From Anaerolineae bacterium (GTDB taxonomy: Bacteria > Chloroflexota > Anaerolineae > Anaerolineales > Villigracilaceae), in contig RFJH01000221.1 of assembly GCA_003694975.1 (NCBI GenBank), positions 1-20,861 on the forward strand: a stretch of DNA of 20,861 nucleotides, given 5' to 3'. A program made the position numbers and the translations under genes. Below are positions 1 to 7,439 of the stretch, one piece after another. Every line of letters begins with the position of its first letter. Position 1 is the first letter of the stretch. The notes beneath the pieces are model-generated. The model was not told the DNA's origin and made no database searches. It saw nothing but the letters and a program-made list of their open reading frames with translations.

Positions 1-747
1 ACCGCCCAACACGCGGGGAAAGTGAAAGTCTCTCGCAAGAATCATCAAGTCGTCATCACTTACGAGAGGCGCGAGGAGAAGGAGTACGAAATTCCTACCA
101 CTGCCCGTCTCCTGGTTCGCGAGGGAGAACACGTAGAAGCAGGCCAGGCGCTGACCGAAGGTTCCCTCAACCCCCACCGCATCTTGCGCATTCAGGGACG
201 CGAGGCCTGTCAGTTATACCTGCTGAGCGAGATTCAAAAAGTCTATCGCTCACAAGGGCAAAACATCCACGACAAACACTTTGAAATCATCATCCGCAAG
301 ATGATGTCCAAAGTACAGGTCACGCGCCCAGGCGACACGGACTACCTGCCTGGCGACCTGGTAGACCGCCTTGAGATACAGCAGGTCAACGAGCACCTGC
401 TCTCTCAGGGCAAGACCCCAGCCCGCTTCGTGGAAATCCTCCTGGGTGTGACCAAGGCTTCCCTCAGCACGGATTCGTTCCTCTCCGCCTCCTCGTTCCA
501 GCACACAATCAAAGTGCTGGCACAAGCCGCTATCTCCGGCGCGACCGATCCGCTCTATGGCCTGAAAGAGAACGTCATCATCGGCAAGTTAATCCCTGCC
601 GGAACAGGTTTCTCACCAGAACGATACCGCGCCGTGGTAGAAGCAATGACTCCACCCCTGCTCAAGAAAGCACAACAACCCACCCCGGAATCTTCCACGG
701 ACGAGGAATCCCCAACGGACACACCGGAAAGCACAGCAGCGGACTGA
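1..747 (+). CDS. rpoC: DNA-directed RNA polymerase subunit beta', C-terminal 248 residues (5' end outside window)
   Basis: This is the end of the largest RNA polymerase subunit, open from the first base of the window, so the true start lies upstream; the GTG at 22 is internal. The visible part matches the conserved beta' C-terminus: a VYRSQG segment, then DKHFEIIIRKM, the PGDT...LPGDLVDR stretch, LGVTKASLSTDSFLSA and GLKENVIIGKLIPAGTG. These belong to the last conserved block, which joins the clamp, bridge-helix partner regions and the omega binding site in known enzymes. After the conserved block come about 30 acidic, Thr/Pro/Ser-rich residues, a disordered tail commonly seen in this subunit. 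A strong terminator follows 28 bases after the stop, so rpoC is the last gene of its operon. Identification is very secure. Confidence 0.97.
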   Translation, partial: TAQHAGKVKVSRKNHQVVITYERREEKEYEIPTTARLLVREGEHVEAGQALTEGSLNPHRILRIQGREACQLYLLSEIQKVYRSQGQNIHDKHFEIIIRKMMSKVQVTRPGDTDYLPGDLVDRLEIQQVNEHLLSQGKTPARFVEILLGVTKASLSTDSFLSASSFQHTIKVLAQAAISGATDPLYGLKENVIIGKLIPAGTGFSPERYRAVVEAMTPPLLKKAQQPTPESSTDEESPTDTPESTAAD

Positions 748-774
748 CCACATCTCAGAACACAACGGGCACAG

Positions 775-805
775 GAGCGGGCACTTTTCGCCCGCTCTTT
801 GTTTT
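775..805 (+). terminator. Rho-independent terminator of the rpoC operon
   Basis: A perfect 8-bp stem, GAGCGGGC (775-782) with GCCCGCTC (790-797), closes a 7-base loop. It is followed by TTTGTTTT. It lies just after the rpoC stop and before the gyrA promoter. Confidence 0.9.
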
Positions 806-846
806 CCGAAATCTCCCCACCCAACCGCCACCCGAAACGTTACTCC

Positions 847-875
847 TTGACGGCTTCTTTATTCTGTTTTAAGAT
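847..875 (+). promoter_or_regulatory. Sigma-70-type promoter of gyrA
   Basis: TTGACG (847-852) and TAAGAT (870-875) are separated by exactly 17 bases. The -35 box matches five of six consensus positions and the -10 box four of six. Transcription would start near 882, giving a leader of about 75 bases before the gyrA ATG. Confidence 0.7.
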
Positions 876-895
876 AGGCGCAGATTTTTAGAACA

Positions 896-936
896 AAATT
901 GCGATTCGACCTCACTCGAGGAGGGGGAAGCAATTT
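896..936 (+). promoter_or_regulatory. Inverted repeat in the gyrA leader
   Basis: AAATTGC (896-902) can pair with GCAATTT (930-936). Inside the loop, CCTC and GAGG can form a smaller stem. The structure lies between the predicted transcription start and the ribosome binding site, so it could affect translation or message stability. No known riboswitch class was recognised. Confidence 0.35.
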
Positions 937-955
937 GTAACGAGGAGACCTCTAG

Positions 956-3457
956 ATGGAAGTTGGCTTTGTGCGCACCATTGACATTGAAAAAGAGATG
1001 CAGCAAGCCTATCTCGATTACGCCATGAGCGTGATCGTCTCGCGCGCCTTACCGGACGCTCGCGATGGCTTGAAACCCGTCCAGCGGCGCATTCTCTACG
1101 CCATGTATGATATGGGCCTGCGCCCGGATAGCAGTTACAAGAAATCTGCCCGCATTGTCGGCGAGGTATTGGGGAAATACCACCCCCATGGTGATGCCTC
1201 AGTCTATGACGCGATGGCACGTATGGCCCAGGATTTCACCATGCGTTGCCCTCTCGTGGACGGTCAGGGCAACTTTGGCTCGGTAGATGGCGACCCTCCC
1301 GCCGCCATGCGCTACACCGAAGCCCGCCTGACGCGTCCCGCCCTGGACATGCTGGCGGACATCAATAAGGACACGGTGGATTTCGTCCCCAACTTTGACG
1401 ATACGCTCACCGAACCTTCCGTCCTCCCCGCTGCTTTGCCCAATCTCCTCATCAACGGTGCAACCGGCATCGCCGTCGGCATGGCAACGTCCATCCCCCC
1501 TCACAATCTGAACGAGGTGATCGACGCGCTCATCTACATGCTCGAGCACTGGAGCAAACTGGATGATATCTCTGTGGATCACCTGATGCGTTTCATCCAG
1601 GGGCCAGACTTCCCAACCGGTGGCGTAATCCTCCGGGAAAAGGGGGAGGGCGGCCTCAGAACGGCTTACGGGACGGGGCGCGGACGCGTCACGGTCCGCG
1701 CACGAGTTCACGTTGAAGAGATGGAACGCGGCAAGTCCAGAATCATCGTCACAGAGTTGCCATACACGGTCAACAAGTCCGGCCTGATCGAACGCATCGC
1801 CGAACTGACGCGCGAAGGGCGCCTTGAGGGCATTACCGATCTACGCGACGAATCCGACCGCCAGGGAATGCGCATCGTCATTGAATTGAGCAAGAATGCC
1901 GACCCGGAGAGCATCCTCGGCGAACTCTACCGACGCACCCCTATGCAAAGCACATTCAGTATCATCCTGCTCGCGTTGGTAGAGGGAGAGCCGCGACTGC
2001 TCAGCCTGAAGCAAGCCTTGCGGGTGTACCTGGAACACCGGCTGACGGTCATCCGCCGCCGCAGTGAGCATGACCTGGCACGCGCCCGTGAGCACGCCCA
2101 TGTCCTCGAAGGGCTACTCACAGCGCTTGACCATCTCGACGAGGTGATTAGCCTGATTCGCAACGCACCAGACGTGGAAAAGGCACGCGGTCGCTTACGC
2201 CGCAAGTTCAAATTGAGCCAGGCCCAGGCAGATGCGATTCTGGCAATGCAATTGCGTCGCCTGGCCGCCCTGGAGCGCAAGAAAATCAAAGCCGATTACA
2301 AAGAGACCCTCGCCCTGATCCGCCATCTGGAAGGTTTGCTCAAGTCGCCGCGCAAGATGCGCACGGTGGCCGCCGAGGAACTCTTGAAAATCAAAGAGGC
2401 TTACGGCGACCGTCGCCGCACACAGATCGTGCATTTGGGAAAAGGCAAAGGAAAGAAAGCCGCCCTGACGGTTGGACAATTGCTCCCCATCCAGACGGTC
2501 TGGGTAAGCATAACCGCCGACGGCCTGGTCTCCCGCACACCGGACGAAAAACCACCGCGCCGGAGCGGCAGCGCGGCGCCGCGTCACTTGGTAAAAAGCA
2601 GTACGCGGGATACGCTCTATCTGGTCTCAACGCGCGGCCGAGCCGCGGCTGTGCCCGTCCATACGCTGCCGGAGGTGGAGAAACCCACCGAAGGCACTCC
2701 CTGGCATAAACTCTCCTCTCTCAGCAGCACAGAAGAGGTGGCTGCTGCTTTCGCGTTGCCTCCCCACAAGGATTTGCCCGAAGAGACCTACGTCCTGACG
2801 GTGACACGCGGCGGCATGGTGAAAAAAAGCCCTGTGAGTGAGTTGCCCGGTCCCTCGGCACACTCCTTCACGCTGGCGCGTGTCAACGACGGAGATGCTC
2901 TGGGCTGGGTATTGCTGACGGACGGCCAAAAGGAACTGCTTCTCGTCACGGCGCACGGCATGGCAATTCGTTTTAAAGAAAGCGACGTACGCCCAATGGG
3001 ATTGGTGGCAGCGGGTGTAAGTGGTATCAAGTTAGGAGTCGGCGACGAGGTGGTCGGAGCAGAGGTATTGCCACAACAGGGAGAGGTCTTTTTGATCACA
3101 TCGGACGGCAAGGGCAAACGCGTGGCGCCGAAAGAGTTCCCCGTCCAGGGACGTTATGGCAAAGGCGTGATCGCCTGGTCACTGCCGGAAGGGACGCGGA
3201 TCGCGGGGATGACCATCGGCAAAGGCACGCTGGTTGCCACACTGCACTTACGTCGCGCCGCTCCCAAGATGGCGCGCCTGGACACTGCTCCTACACGGCG
3301 CAGGGCAACAACGCGCGGTGGAACGGTACTCGAGGTTCGCCCCGGCGATACTGTCCTCACAATCAGTACTCCCTGGCATATGGAAAAATTCATAAAGAAG
3401 CGCAAGGCAAAGAAAGGTGACTCTCCCCGAAAGAGGAAATCTGGCAGCAAGAAGTGA
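956..3457 (+). CDS. gyrA: Type IIA topoisomerase subunit A (DNA gyrase A, or ParC-like)
   Basis: This is the DNA-breaking subunit of gyrase or topoisomerase IV; it works with a GyrB/ParE ATPase not in this window. The start has a GAGGAG ribosome site at 942-947. The N-terminus carries the hallmark SVIVSRALPDARDGLKPVQRR stretch near residues 25-45, then the quinolone-region sequence HPHGDASVYDA and the catalytic tyrosine Y120 in AMRYTEARL. The breakage-reunion and coiled-coil tower regions fill up to about residue 490. The C-terminal beta-pinwheel (about 500-815) shows repeated blades, ending in a Lys/Arg-rich tail. At 833 residues it is of normal length. The canonical GyrA box (QRRGGKG) is not visible in the first blade, where KPPRRSGS (532-539) stands instead; a QGRYGKG occurs late, at 731-737. 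The gyrase/topo IV call is therefore not fully settled, although GyrA is the default name. Confidence 0.92.
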   Translation: MEVGFVRTIDIEKEMQQAYLDYAMSVIVSRALPDARDGLKPVQRRILYAMYDMGLRPDSSYKKSARIVGEVLGKYHPHGDASVYDAMARMAQDFTMRCPLVDGQGNFGSVDGDPPAAMRYTEARLTRPALDMLADINKDTVDFVPNFDDTLTEPSVLPAALPNLLINGATGIAVGMATSIPPHNLNEVIDALIYMLEHWSKLDDISVDHLMRFIQGPDFPTGGVILREKGEGGLRTAYGTGRGRVTVRARVHVEEMERGKSRIIVTELPYTVNKSGLIERIAELTREGRLEGITDLRDESDRQGMRIVIELSKNADPESILGELYRRTPMQSTFSIILLALVEGEPRLLSLKQALRVYLEHRLTVIRRRSEHDLARAREHAHVLEGLLTALDHLDEVISLIRNAPDVEKARGRLRRKFKLSQAQADAILAMQLRRLAALERKKIKADYKETLALIRHLEGLLKSPRKMRTVAAEELLKIKEAYGDRRRTQIVHLGKGKGKKAALTVGQLLPIQTVWVSITADGLVSRTPDEKPPRRSGSAAPRHLVKSSTRDTLYLVSTRGRAAAVPVHTLPEVEKPTEGTPWHKLSSLSSTEEVAAAFALPPHKDLPEETYVLTVTRGGMVKKSPVSELPGPSAHSFTLARVNDGDALGWVLLTDGQKELLLVTAHGMAIRFKESDVRPMGLVAAGVSGIKLGVGDEVVGAEVLPQQGEVFLITSDGKGKRVAPKEFPVQGRYGKGVIAWSLPEGTRIAGMTIGKGTLVATLHLRRAAPKMARLDTAPTRRRATTRGGTVLEVRPGDTVLTISTPWHMEKFIKKRKAKKGDSPRKRKSGSKK

Positions 3458-3507
3458 TCGCACATCTTCTGTTGCTCTCTTGTTAATTGCTGCAAGTCAA
3501 CCAGGAA

Positions 3508-3547
3508 CAAGCCCCTCCGCGAAAATGGCGGACGGGGTTTGTTTCTT
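3508..3547 (+). terminator. Rho-independent terminator after gyrA
   Basis: GCCCCTCCGC (3511-3520) pairs with GCGGA-C-GGGG (3528-3537) with a single bulged C. A T-rich run follows (TTTGTTTCTTT). It sits about 50 bases past the gyrA stop. Confidence 0.8.
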
Positions 3548-3729
3548 TACGATAAGTCCCAAACAGTTTCCCGACATACTTATGGCAAACTGGCATAAAT
3601 CGCATAGAACGATGCAGTTCGCCTTATTTTTCTGTGATTGCAGATCAAACTCCACCAAATGCAGAGTCGCAAGACAGACCGCTCAGGTTGTTGGGCGGAG
3701 AAACCCCCTACCAGGATGGAGGCAATCAA
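3548..3729 (+). other. Leader region upstream of the lipoprotein gene
   Basis: No gene is visible here. CCGCTC (3679-3684) can pair with GGGCGG (3693-3698) with one G-U pair, shortly before the ribosome binding site of the next gene. No convincing -35/-10 pair was found, though an AT-rich stretch around 3580-3640 is the likely promoter area. Confidence 0.3.
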
Positions 3730-5340
3730 ATGAAAAAGAAACGGGTAGCGTTCATTGCGATACTTGTGCTGATCTTGATACCTGCCTGCAATCTGCAAGT
3801 CGCTCAGAGCAACCCACCTTCGCCAGTGCCAGGATCGTCTCAGCAAGGGCAAGGAGGCGGAAGTACTCCTACGCAGCCCGCTCCTCCCACCAGCATAGTC
3901 CTTCCTCCACCTCCCACGTCTTCAAGTAGCCGCTCCTCATCGGGCGGTAACGCGCCCACGAGCAACAGTGGTGGCTCAAGCAGTTCCTCGGGCAGCCAGG
4001 GGTCTTTGACGGTCAATGTCCAGGCTTCGCCGACCACCGTCTATTACGGTGCATGCTCCGGCCAGCCGACCGTTGTGCAAGTCCAGGCGCGCGTCAGCGG
4101 TGTATCTCAATCGCAAATCGCGGGCGTGAGACTTATTCGGGAGTATTACCGAGGGCAGTATGCCCTGGATGTCCCTCAAAACGCGCCCATGATGTGGGAT
4201 GCTCAGGCGCAGGCGTTCGTCGGCTGGGTGGACGTACAGCAGCCCAACGAAGCGGATATCCGTCTGAACGGTCAGAAGGGAAGGGTAGAAGTGACCGTCA
4301 ACGTCTCCTTGAAAGATGGACGGTACGTGGCAAGCAAGCCGATTCCTGTTAACGTAGAGCCATGCACTACTCTTGGGCCGCCTATTCCTCCACCCTCGGT
4401 GATGATCCAGGCCGTGAACACCAATCCGGATGTTTCGTATTACGGCAACTGCCAGAGCGGCGAGACAACCTGGGTGTATATTGAAGTGGTGGTAGATAAT
4501 ATTGAGGCCGTGAGTTCTGCCACTCTGCGCTATGAGTACGGCTCAGGCACGGTATCTCCGATGGGGTACAGTCGCTCGGCACCGATGTACCGCGCTCAAG
4601 GAATTGGAAATTACACCGCCTTCCTCGATTTCGAGCAGGAACTTACCGCTAACGATAGTTTTGACTGGGTCGAATACGTGGTTGACATCACCACCATAGA
4701 CGGCCAGACGATATCCAGTCAACCGCAGACGTATTCGTTGACGAAATGTTATGCCGCCCCTGCGAATCCGCCACAAATTCTATATTTCTACGCTCTTAAC
4801 GACAACGATCAGGTCATGGAGGGCTCGGCCATTGTACTCCGTTGGGAGACCGAGAACGCGACCTGCGGTGTGTTCCTCAATGGAGATGCTGTCAATGAAG
4901 ACGAGCCAAATGAATATTCCCCCACTGTCGCACCGTTTGGCATGGTCGGAGAAACGTTGACCTTCACCTTGCAGGCATGGGGCGGTGATTGTACCAACCC
5001 GGTGGTTGAACAACAAAGTGTCACCCTGACCATCACTGCCCAAAACACCGGTGACCCGCCGCAGATTCTATATTTCTATGCCCTCAACGACAACAATGAA
5101 GTGATGGAGGGTTCGGCCGTTGTACTCGCCTGGGAGACCGAGTACGCCATCTGTGGTGTGTTCCTCAACGGCGAGGCGGTCAATGAAGATGAGCCAAACG
5201 AATACTCGCCCACTGTTGCACCGTTTGGCATGGTCGGAGAAACGCTGACCTTCACTCTGGAAGCGCGAGGCGGCGATTGCACCAATCCTCTCGTTGAACA
5301 ACAGAGCATCACCCTGACCATCATTTCCCAGGATGGTTAA
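3730..5340 (+). CDS. Secreted lipoprotein with Ser/Pro linker and four Ig-like domains
   Basis: The start at 3730 is chosen because GGATGGAGGC (3714-3723) sits just upstream and because it begins a clean lipoprotein signal: MKKKR, a hydrophobic core, then LIPAC with the lipidated cysteine at residue 20. A longer reading frame from 3634 would bury this signal. Residues 25-100 are a Ser/Pro/Gly/Gln-rich spacer, typical of a stalk holding domains off the membrane. Two related domains follow (about 100-220 and 225-345), each opening with a YYG-x-C motif and ending with another Cys, suggesting a disulfide in each. The last two domains (347-442 and 443-536) are near-identical copies of each other. 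All four look beta-sandwich in style. No enzymatic motif is visible; a role in adhesion or substrate binding at the cell surface is a guess. The protein is 536 residues long. Confidence 0.85.
   Translation: MKKKRVAFIAILVLILIPACNLQVAQSNPPSPVPGSSQQGQGGGSTPTQPAPPTSIVLPPPPTSSSSRSSSGGNAPTSNSGGSSSSSGSQGSLTVNVQASPTTVYYGACSGQPTVVQVQARVSGVSQSQIAGVRLIREYYRGQYALDVPQNAPMMWDAQAQAFVGWVDVQQPNEADIRLNGQKGRVEVTVNVSLKDGRYVASKPIPVNVEPCTTLGPPIPPPSVMIQAVNTNPDVSYYGNCQSGETTWVYIEVVVDNIEAVSSATLRYEYGSGTVSPMGYSRSAPMYRAQGIGNYTAFLDFEQELTANDSFDWVEYVVDITTIDGQTISSQPQTYSLTKCYAAPANPPQILYFYALNDNDQVMEGSAIVLRWETENATCGVFLNGDAVNEDEPNEYSPTVAPFGMVGETLTFTLQAWGGDCTNPVVEQQSVTLTITAQNTGDPPQILYFYALNDNNEVMEGSAVVLAWETEYAICGVFLNGEAVNEDEPNEYSPTVAPFGMVGETLTFTLEARGGDCTNPLVEQQSITLTIISQDG
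4768..5340 (+). repeat. Tandem 288-bp in-frame duplication coding the last two lipoprotein domains
   Basis: Copy 1 runs 4768-5055 and copy 2 runs 5056-5340; the period is 288 bases (96 codons). Both code for PPQILYFYALNDN, a GVFLNG segment, the NEDEPNEYSPTVAPFGM block and a GGDCTNP segment. Long stretches are identical at DNA level with scattered, often silent, changes. Confidence 0.9.
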
Positions 5341-5687
5341 CCCCCTTTCACACCCACAGATGCCACAAAACGCGCCGGTTCCCTGGCGGAGATCGCCACT
5401 CGCCGTCTGGTTACCGGGCATCGCACCTTTCCTGGGCTTCAAGGAATAGGGATGACTTTGGAGAGGGGTGTGGTAGTTATTTCACAGGGGCGGTTGCTCT
5501 CATTTTCAGCGGTGAACCGCTCCAGGGGGCTTATGGTGCTGGTCATCTGTTCACCCATTGCTTCCGGAATGGCTGTATCCACTGCGCCTCATATCTGACC
5601 GAGGCCAACAACGCTCGTTCCTGCCTGGTAGAATTCAGTTGAAACAAGGTCATGTTCTCTGGCTACCCCTCTCCAGGGAGCAACACG
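5341..5687 (+). other. Gene-poor spacer with competing inverted repeats
   Basis: No convincing gene is seen between the lipoprotein and the amidohydrolase. AGCGGT (5508-5513) can pair with ACCGCT (5516-5521), and GCGGTT (5490-5495) can pair with AACCGC (5515-5520); the two stems exclude each other. There is no T-run to make a clear terminator. The downstream gene's promoter is probably in the second half, but no strong boxes were found. Confidence 0.3.
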
Positions 5688-6761
5688 ATGACAGGAAATC
5701 ACCAACGAAACATCACCCTCGCGGCCATCCAAATGGACGCCACCTTCGCGCCACTGAGCGATCGCCTGCAACGGGCCGACGCATTGGTTGCTCAGGCCGC
5801 CGCCGGCAGAGCAGACCTCGTAGCCCTGCCGGAACTCTTCAACACCGGTTATATCTATAGTGATGACCTCGTCCGGCGCGCCGAGGACATCCATGGTCCT
5901 ACCGTCTCCTGGATGCGGGAAAAGGCTGCGCACCACGGAATTCATCTGGCAGGCAGCCTTTTGTTACGCGAAAAAGGTCAGGTGTACAACGCTCTGCTGC
6001 TCGTTGCGCCGGACGGACGCGTCTGGCGCTACGACAAGTCGTACCCCTGGGGCTGGGAACGCGCCTGTTTTCGCGGTCGCAAAGGAATAACCGTCGCCCA
6101 AACCGACCTGGGCGACATCGGCCTGATGATTTGCTGGGATGCGGCTCATCTCAACCTGTGGCAACAGTACAGTGGCCAGGTGGACCTGATGCTCATCTGC
6201 AGTTGTCCTCCCGATGTCACAAACCCCACATTCGCCTTCGATGCCGGTCAACCCATCGCCCTGGACGACTTCGGGATGTTGGGCCGCACGCTCAAAGATA
6301 CGGGACGCCTCCTGTTTGGCGATATGGTCAACCAACAAACCGCCTGGCTGGGCGTGCCCACTCTCCAAACCACCGGCACAGGGCGACTACGAACACCCCT
6401 ACCCAATGGCTTCTGGTCACTGCTGGCGTTCCTCCCAATGGCCCCAAAACTGGCGCGTTATCTCCGCCGGGCAAAGAGCGTTTCGCTGGAGTGCGATTTC
6501 ATCCCCGGTTGTAAGATTGTGGACCACCTGGGACAAGTACGAAGCGAACTGCCGGAGGCACGCGGCGAAGCGCTGACCCTGGCCGAGGTCTCCCTCCCTC
6601 CGGTCAAAGCCAGGCCCAGGGCGCCTCAACCGAAGTCTCTCTTGCCCGGCATCGCTTACCTCGCCTCCGATGTCATCCTGCCCTTGCTGATGAGGTCGGT
6701 CTATCGTGCCGCCCTGCGACAGACAAACAGAACCTCCACGGCGGAGTTTTACCAAGTGTGA
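5688..6761 (+). CDS. Nitrilase-superfamily carbon-nitrogen hydrolase with hydrophobic insertion
   Basis: Enzymes of this superfamily hydrolyse non-peptide C-N bonds (amides, nitriles, carbamoyl groups) using a Glu-Lys-Cys triad. All three are visible: E49 in LPELFNTGY, K117 in YDKSYPWGWE and C149 in ICWDAAHL. The start at 5688 is preferred over an in-frame ATG at 5652 because AGGGAG (5675-5680) is well spaced for it, and the family normally begins close to the LAAIQMD strand. Unusually, between the NQQTAW strand and the closing CKIVDHLGQVRSELPE strand there is an insertion of roughly 40 residues with a hydrophobic patch (241-256) followed by an Arg/Lys-rich helix. The C-terminal tail (318-343) is also hydrophobic, so membrane association is likely. 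The substrate cannot be predicted. It may be transcribed alone. Confidence 0.85.
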   Translation: MTGNHQRNITLAAIQMDATFAPLSDRLQRADALVAQAAAGRADLVALPELFNTGYIYSDDLVRRAEDIHGPTVSWMREKAAHHGIHLAGSLLLREKGQVYNALLLVAPDGRVWRYDKSYPWGWERACFRGRKGITVAQTDLGDIGLMICWDAAHLNLWQQYSGQVDLMLICSCPPDVTNPTFAFDAGQPIALDDFGMLGRTLKDTGRLLFGDMVNQQTAWLGVPTLQTTGTGRLRTPLPNGFWSLLAFLPMAPKLARYLRRAKSVSLECDFIPGCKIVDHLGQVRSELPEARGEALTLAEVSLPPVKARPRAPQPKSLLPGIAYLASDVILPLLMRSVYRAALRQTNRTSTAEFYQV

Positions 6762-6777
6762 CGCAGCCCATCGAACC

Positions 6778-6826
6778 GCAGCAAGTGAGGCTGCTATTGT
6801 GACTCAGCAGCGGTAGCAGTGACTGC
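6778..6826. repeat. Cluster of short GCAG/CTGC inverted repeats
   Basis: GCAGC (6778-6782) pairs with GCTGC (6790-6794); CTGCT (6791-6795) pairs with AGCAG (6806-6810); GCAGT-G-ACTGC lies at 6816-6826. The stems overlap, so they could fold in alternative ways. No T-run follows, so this is not a clear terminator. Confidence 0.4.
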
Positions 6827-6957
6827 ACAATCACCACCGCACCCACTACTTCCTGCGCACTTCAAAGCCACTTTCGCGGGTGGCACGGGTGCTGTCTGCA
6901 CTGAAGCACAATCTCGCTTCCTCCCATCCCGAGCAAAACGCGGCGCCAGGGCACCTG

Positions 6958-6966
6958 TGCTATACT
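6958..6966 (+). promoter_or_regulatory. Extended -10 promoter of the small membrane protein gene
   Basis: TG-C-TATACT (6958-6966) is an extended -10 element. No good -35 box lies upstream, which is usual for this promoter type. Transcription would start near 6973, about 63 bases before the ATG at 7036. Confidence 0.6.
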
Positions 6967-6993
6967 GAATGTATCAGCCCAGTGTTCCTCTTC

Positions 6994-7015
6994 GGGGATG
7001 TTCGCCCCATTTTTT
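6994..7015 (+). promoter_or_regulatory. Possible attenuator-like hairpin with T-run
   Basis: GGGG (6994-6997) and CCCC (7005-7008) flank a short loop, followed by an A and six T (7010-7015). It lies inside the leader, between the extended -10 box and the ribosome site. The stem is only four base pairs, so termination is uncertain. Confidence 0.3.
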
Positions 7016-7035
7016 CAAAACGACAGGAGTCCCCC

Positions 7036-7413
7036 ATGGCAAGAAGAGTCTCATCAAACGATGACTATCTGACGCGCGTGCTCAAGCACATCCCCTCCGA
7101 AATTATCATGGCCTATGTTTCCATCGAGGGAGTATTGCGCACCGCTTACCGCTCCCAACCATCCATGTTGGAGACCATGCTCTGGGCGTTCAGCATCGTT
7201 CTCTTCCTGCTCACGCCGCTATGGCTGTGGCGCGTGATGCACGTGAAGAAAGCCCAGCAACTCGTCCTCTCCACGCTTGCCTTTCCCTTCTGGCTGTTTG
7301 CCATGGGGGGGCCTTTCACCGCTCTGGACTGGTACCAACCAGCCTTGGGCTCCATCGCCCTCCCCTTCTACACGCTGCTGGTGCCGTTGATCACGGGCAG
7401 ACCGGTCCGATAA
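7036..7413 (+). CDS. Small three-helix membrane protein of unknown function
   Basis: A 125-residue protein with no assigned function that I recognise. The start at 7036 is supported by CAGGAG at 7024-7029; a longer in-frame reading from 6880 crosses the promoter and was not used. The N-terminal 40 residues are soluble and carry a YLTRVLKHIPSEIIMAYVSIEG segment, with the IPSEII core at 19-24, which resembles a motif seen in other small bacterial membrane proteins. Three hydrophobic segments follow: about 47-67, 74-92 and 104-121. The gene faces the SDR gene tail to tail, with only 26 bases between the stops; a 10-bp palindrome (7423-7432) lies in that gap. Confidence 0.7.
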   Translation: MARRVSSNDDYLTRVLKHIPSEIIMAYVSIEGVLRTAYRSQPSMLETMLWAFSIVLFLLTPLWLWRVMHVKKAQQLVLSTLAFPFWLFAMGGPFTALDWYQPALGSIALPFYTLLVPLITGRPVR

Positions 7414-7439
7414 GGGGAAACGCGCGATCGCGACAGATC

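Noticed and set aside
1199..1711. Antisense open frame of 170 codons within gyrA
   Set aside because: It lies wholly opposite a conserved gene and shows no recognisable motif or ribosome site.
3634..3729. N-terminal extension of the lipoprotein
   Set aside because: It would put 32 polar residues before a perfect lipoprotein signal peptide, and it has no ribosome site; the ATG at 3730 has one.
3655..3729. Possible riboswitch in the leader of the lipoprotein gene
   Set aside because: The G/C-rich hairpin and GAAACC-like bases recalled c-di-GMP-type aptamers, but the conserved core could not be matched.
5652..5687. Earlier in-frame ATG for the amidohydrolase
   Set aside because: The only upstream purine-rich site is two bases from that ATG, while the ATG at 5688 has AGGGAG at good distance and places the first beta strand where the family expects it.
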